Assembly (NCBI GenBank): GCA_022818135.1
Contig: JAFMSR010000016.1
Location: forward strand, 11,324,302-11,388,301
Reading direction: 5' to 3'
Length of the DNA stretch: 64,000 nucleotides
Origin: Saxidomus purpurata
Lineage: Eukaryota > Mollusca > Bivalvia > Venerida > Veneridae
Shown: positions 63,292-64,000 of the stretch, in pieces
Numbering within the stretch: position 1 is the stretch's first letter
How the letters are laid out: each line of letters begins with the position of its first letter
The notes under the pieces: generated by a model
Database searches by the model: none
The model's input: the letters and a program-made list of their open reading frames with translations, nothing else
Told to the model about the DNA's origin: nothing
Program-made: the position numbers and the translations under genes

Positions 63292-64000
63292 CAGTGAGGG
63301 TTAACCAAGACTTTGGAAATTCTGCCTTTTATGGAGAAATTTTAGGCCAAAACATAATAATTTCCTGTAATTTTACTAGTAAGACAATTTGTCTCTCAGT
63401 TGAAAATAGGGAGAAGTTTGCTCTGGGAAACAGTTCCTCCACTTAAAGGCCAACTCCTGATGGTGTACCTGTAGTCCTAATGGAAAGGTAGGTGAGTACA
63501 CCTTAGAAATTTATACGGGTAATAGCTAATGGAACATTTGAAAATATAATAGAATGTAATGTCAACCCCCTTTTTTACAGGGTTCTTTGGTGTCTTGTCT
63601 TTACAGCTGTGAAAACTGTACAAAGCATTGTTCATTTTCACAATTTTATGTCTCAATATTATTTCACCTGAATTTGAACAACGGTTTTACAACTTACAAG
63701 TGATAGTTTATTACGTGAAGGTTGCATGTACAGTTCAGATAGAGTACAGTTTTAAGCTCCACCCCCTTGCACAAAGCACAGTCTATCATAAATAGATTAG
63801 TTTGCGCTTATGTAGTTCATCCCAATGCCATGATACAAATGTAGATAGATTCCTTCTAATGTACAAATCCACCCTTCACAAAACTAAAAAGACACTGTAC
63901 AGATATACAGATAGCCAAGACTTTCTATCTTATAATGAATGTCTTACTTTATCTCTGAACAATGTTTACTATATTTTATTTTAAACAAACCGGAAAAATA
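63292..64000. other. No gene recognised
   Basis: No supported exon. Around 63738-63790 the sequence (agatagagtacagttttaag, ctccaccccc) resembles 36690-36725, so a dispersed repeat tip is likely. Confidence 0.45.

Overview
This is a 64 kb window of an animal nuclear genome. It is AT-rich, its genes are split by GT-AG introns, and it is dense with mobile DNA. Several repeats look molluscan: pearl/HINE-like elements with a ~160-176 bp tandem core plus an ACGG microsatellite, tRNA-derived SINEs, and a palindromic element built on ATCATGAT. A bivalve (clam-type) genome is the best guess; this is inference from gene structure and repeat content, not a database match. Two runs of exactly 500 N (2893-3392 and 38504-39003) are assembly gaps.

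Layout. 1-2892: no gene recognised. 3393-5360: 3' part of a decayed Ty3/gypsy retrotransposon, with two in-frame stops and a short LTR-like end. 6600-11989 (+): nine exons for the transmembrane segment, split kinase domain and tail of a receptor tyrosine kinase; its ectodomain is not visible. 12-20.2 kb: intergenic, with SINEs and MITEs. 20857-34152 (-): complete seven-exon PEX19, the peroxisomal membrane-protein chaperone, with consistent reading phases and a C-terminal CaaX box. Its 8.1 kb first intron holds a MITE, a SINE, a fold-back element, an apparently intact two-exon hAT transposon with terminal repeats, and a non-autonomous hAT-like element. 34418-35602 (+): single-exon CCM2 (malcavernin), divergent from PEX19 across 265 bp. 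36-55 kb: mostly repeats (hairpins, minisatellites, two pearl/HINE-like arrays), with a few tentative exons. 55343-55742 (-): exon with the first doublecortin domain of a DCX/DCLK-type protein; a 39-nt exon at 43510-43548 fits its phase. 56.4-63.3 kb: a pogo-like element, a 29-bp satellite, a 44-bp satellite with higher-order structure, and another MITE.

The host genes (RTK, PEX19, CCM2, DCX-like) have no evident functional link. PEX19 and CCM2 probably share a bidirectional promoter. I found no convincing new multi-gene system. The most unusual signals are the perfect 33-bp-arm hairpin downstream of CCM2, the intronless CCM2, two hAT-type elements each flanked by 5-bp rather than 8-bp repeats, a minisatellite grown from an RTK splice donor, and the higher-order satellite arrays.
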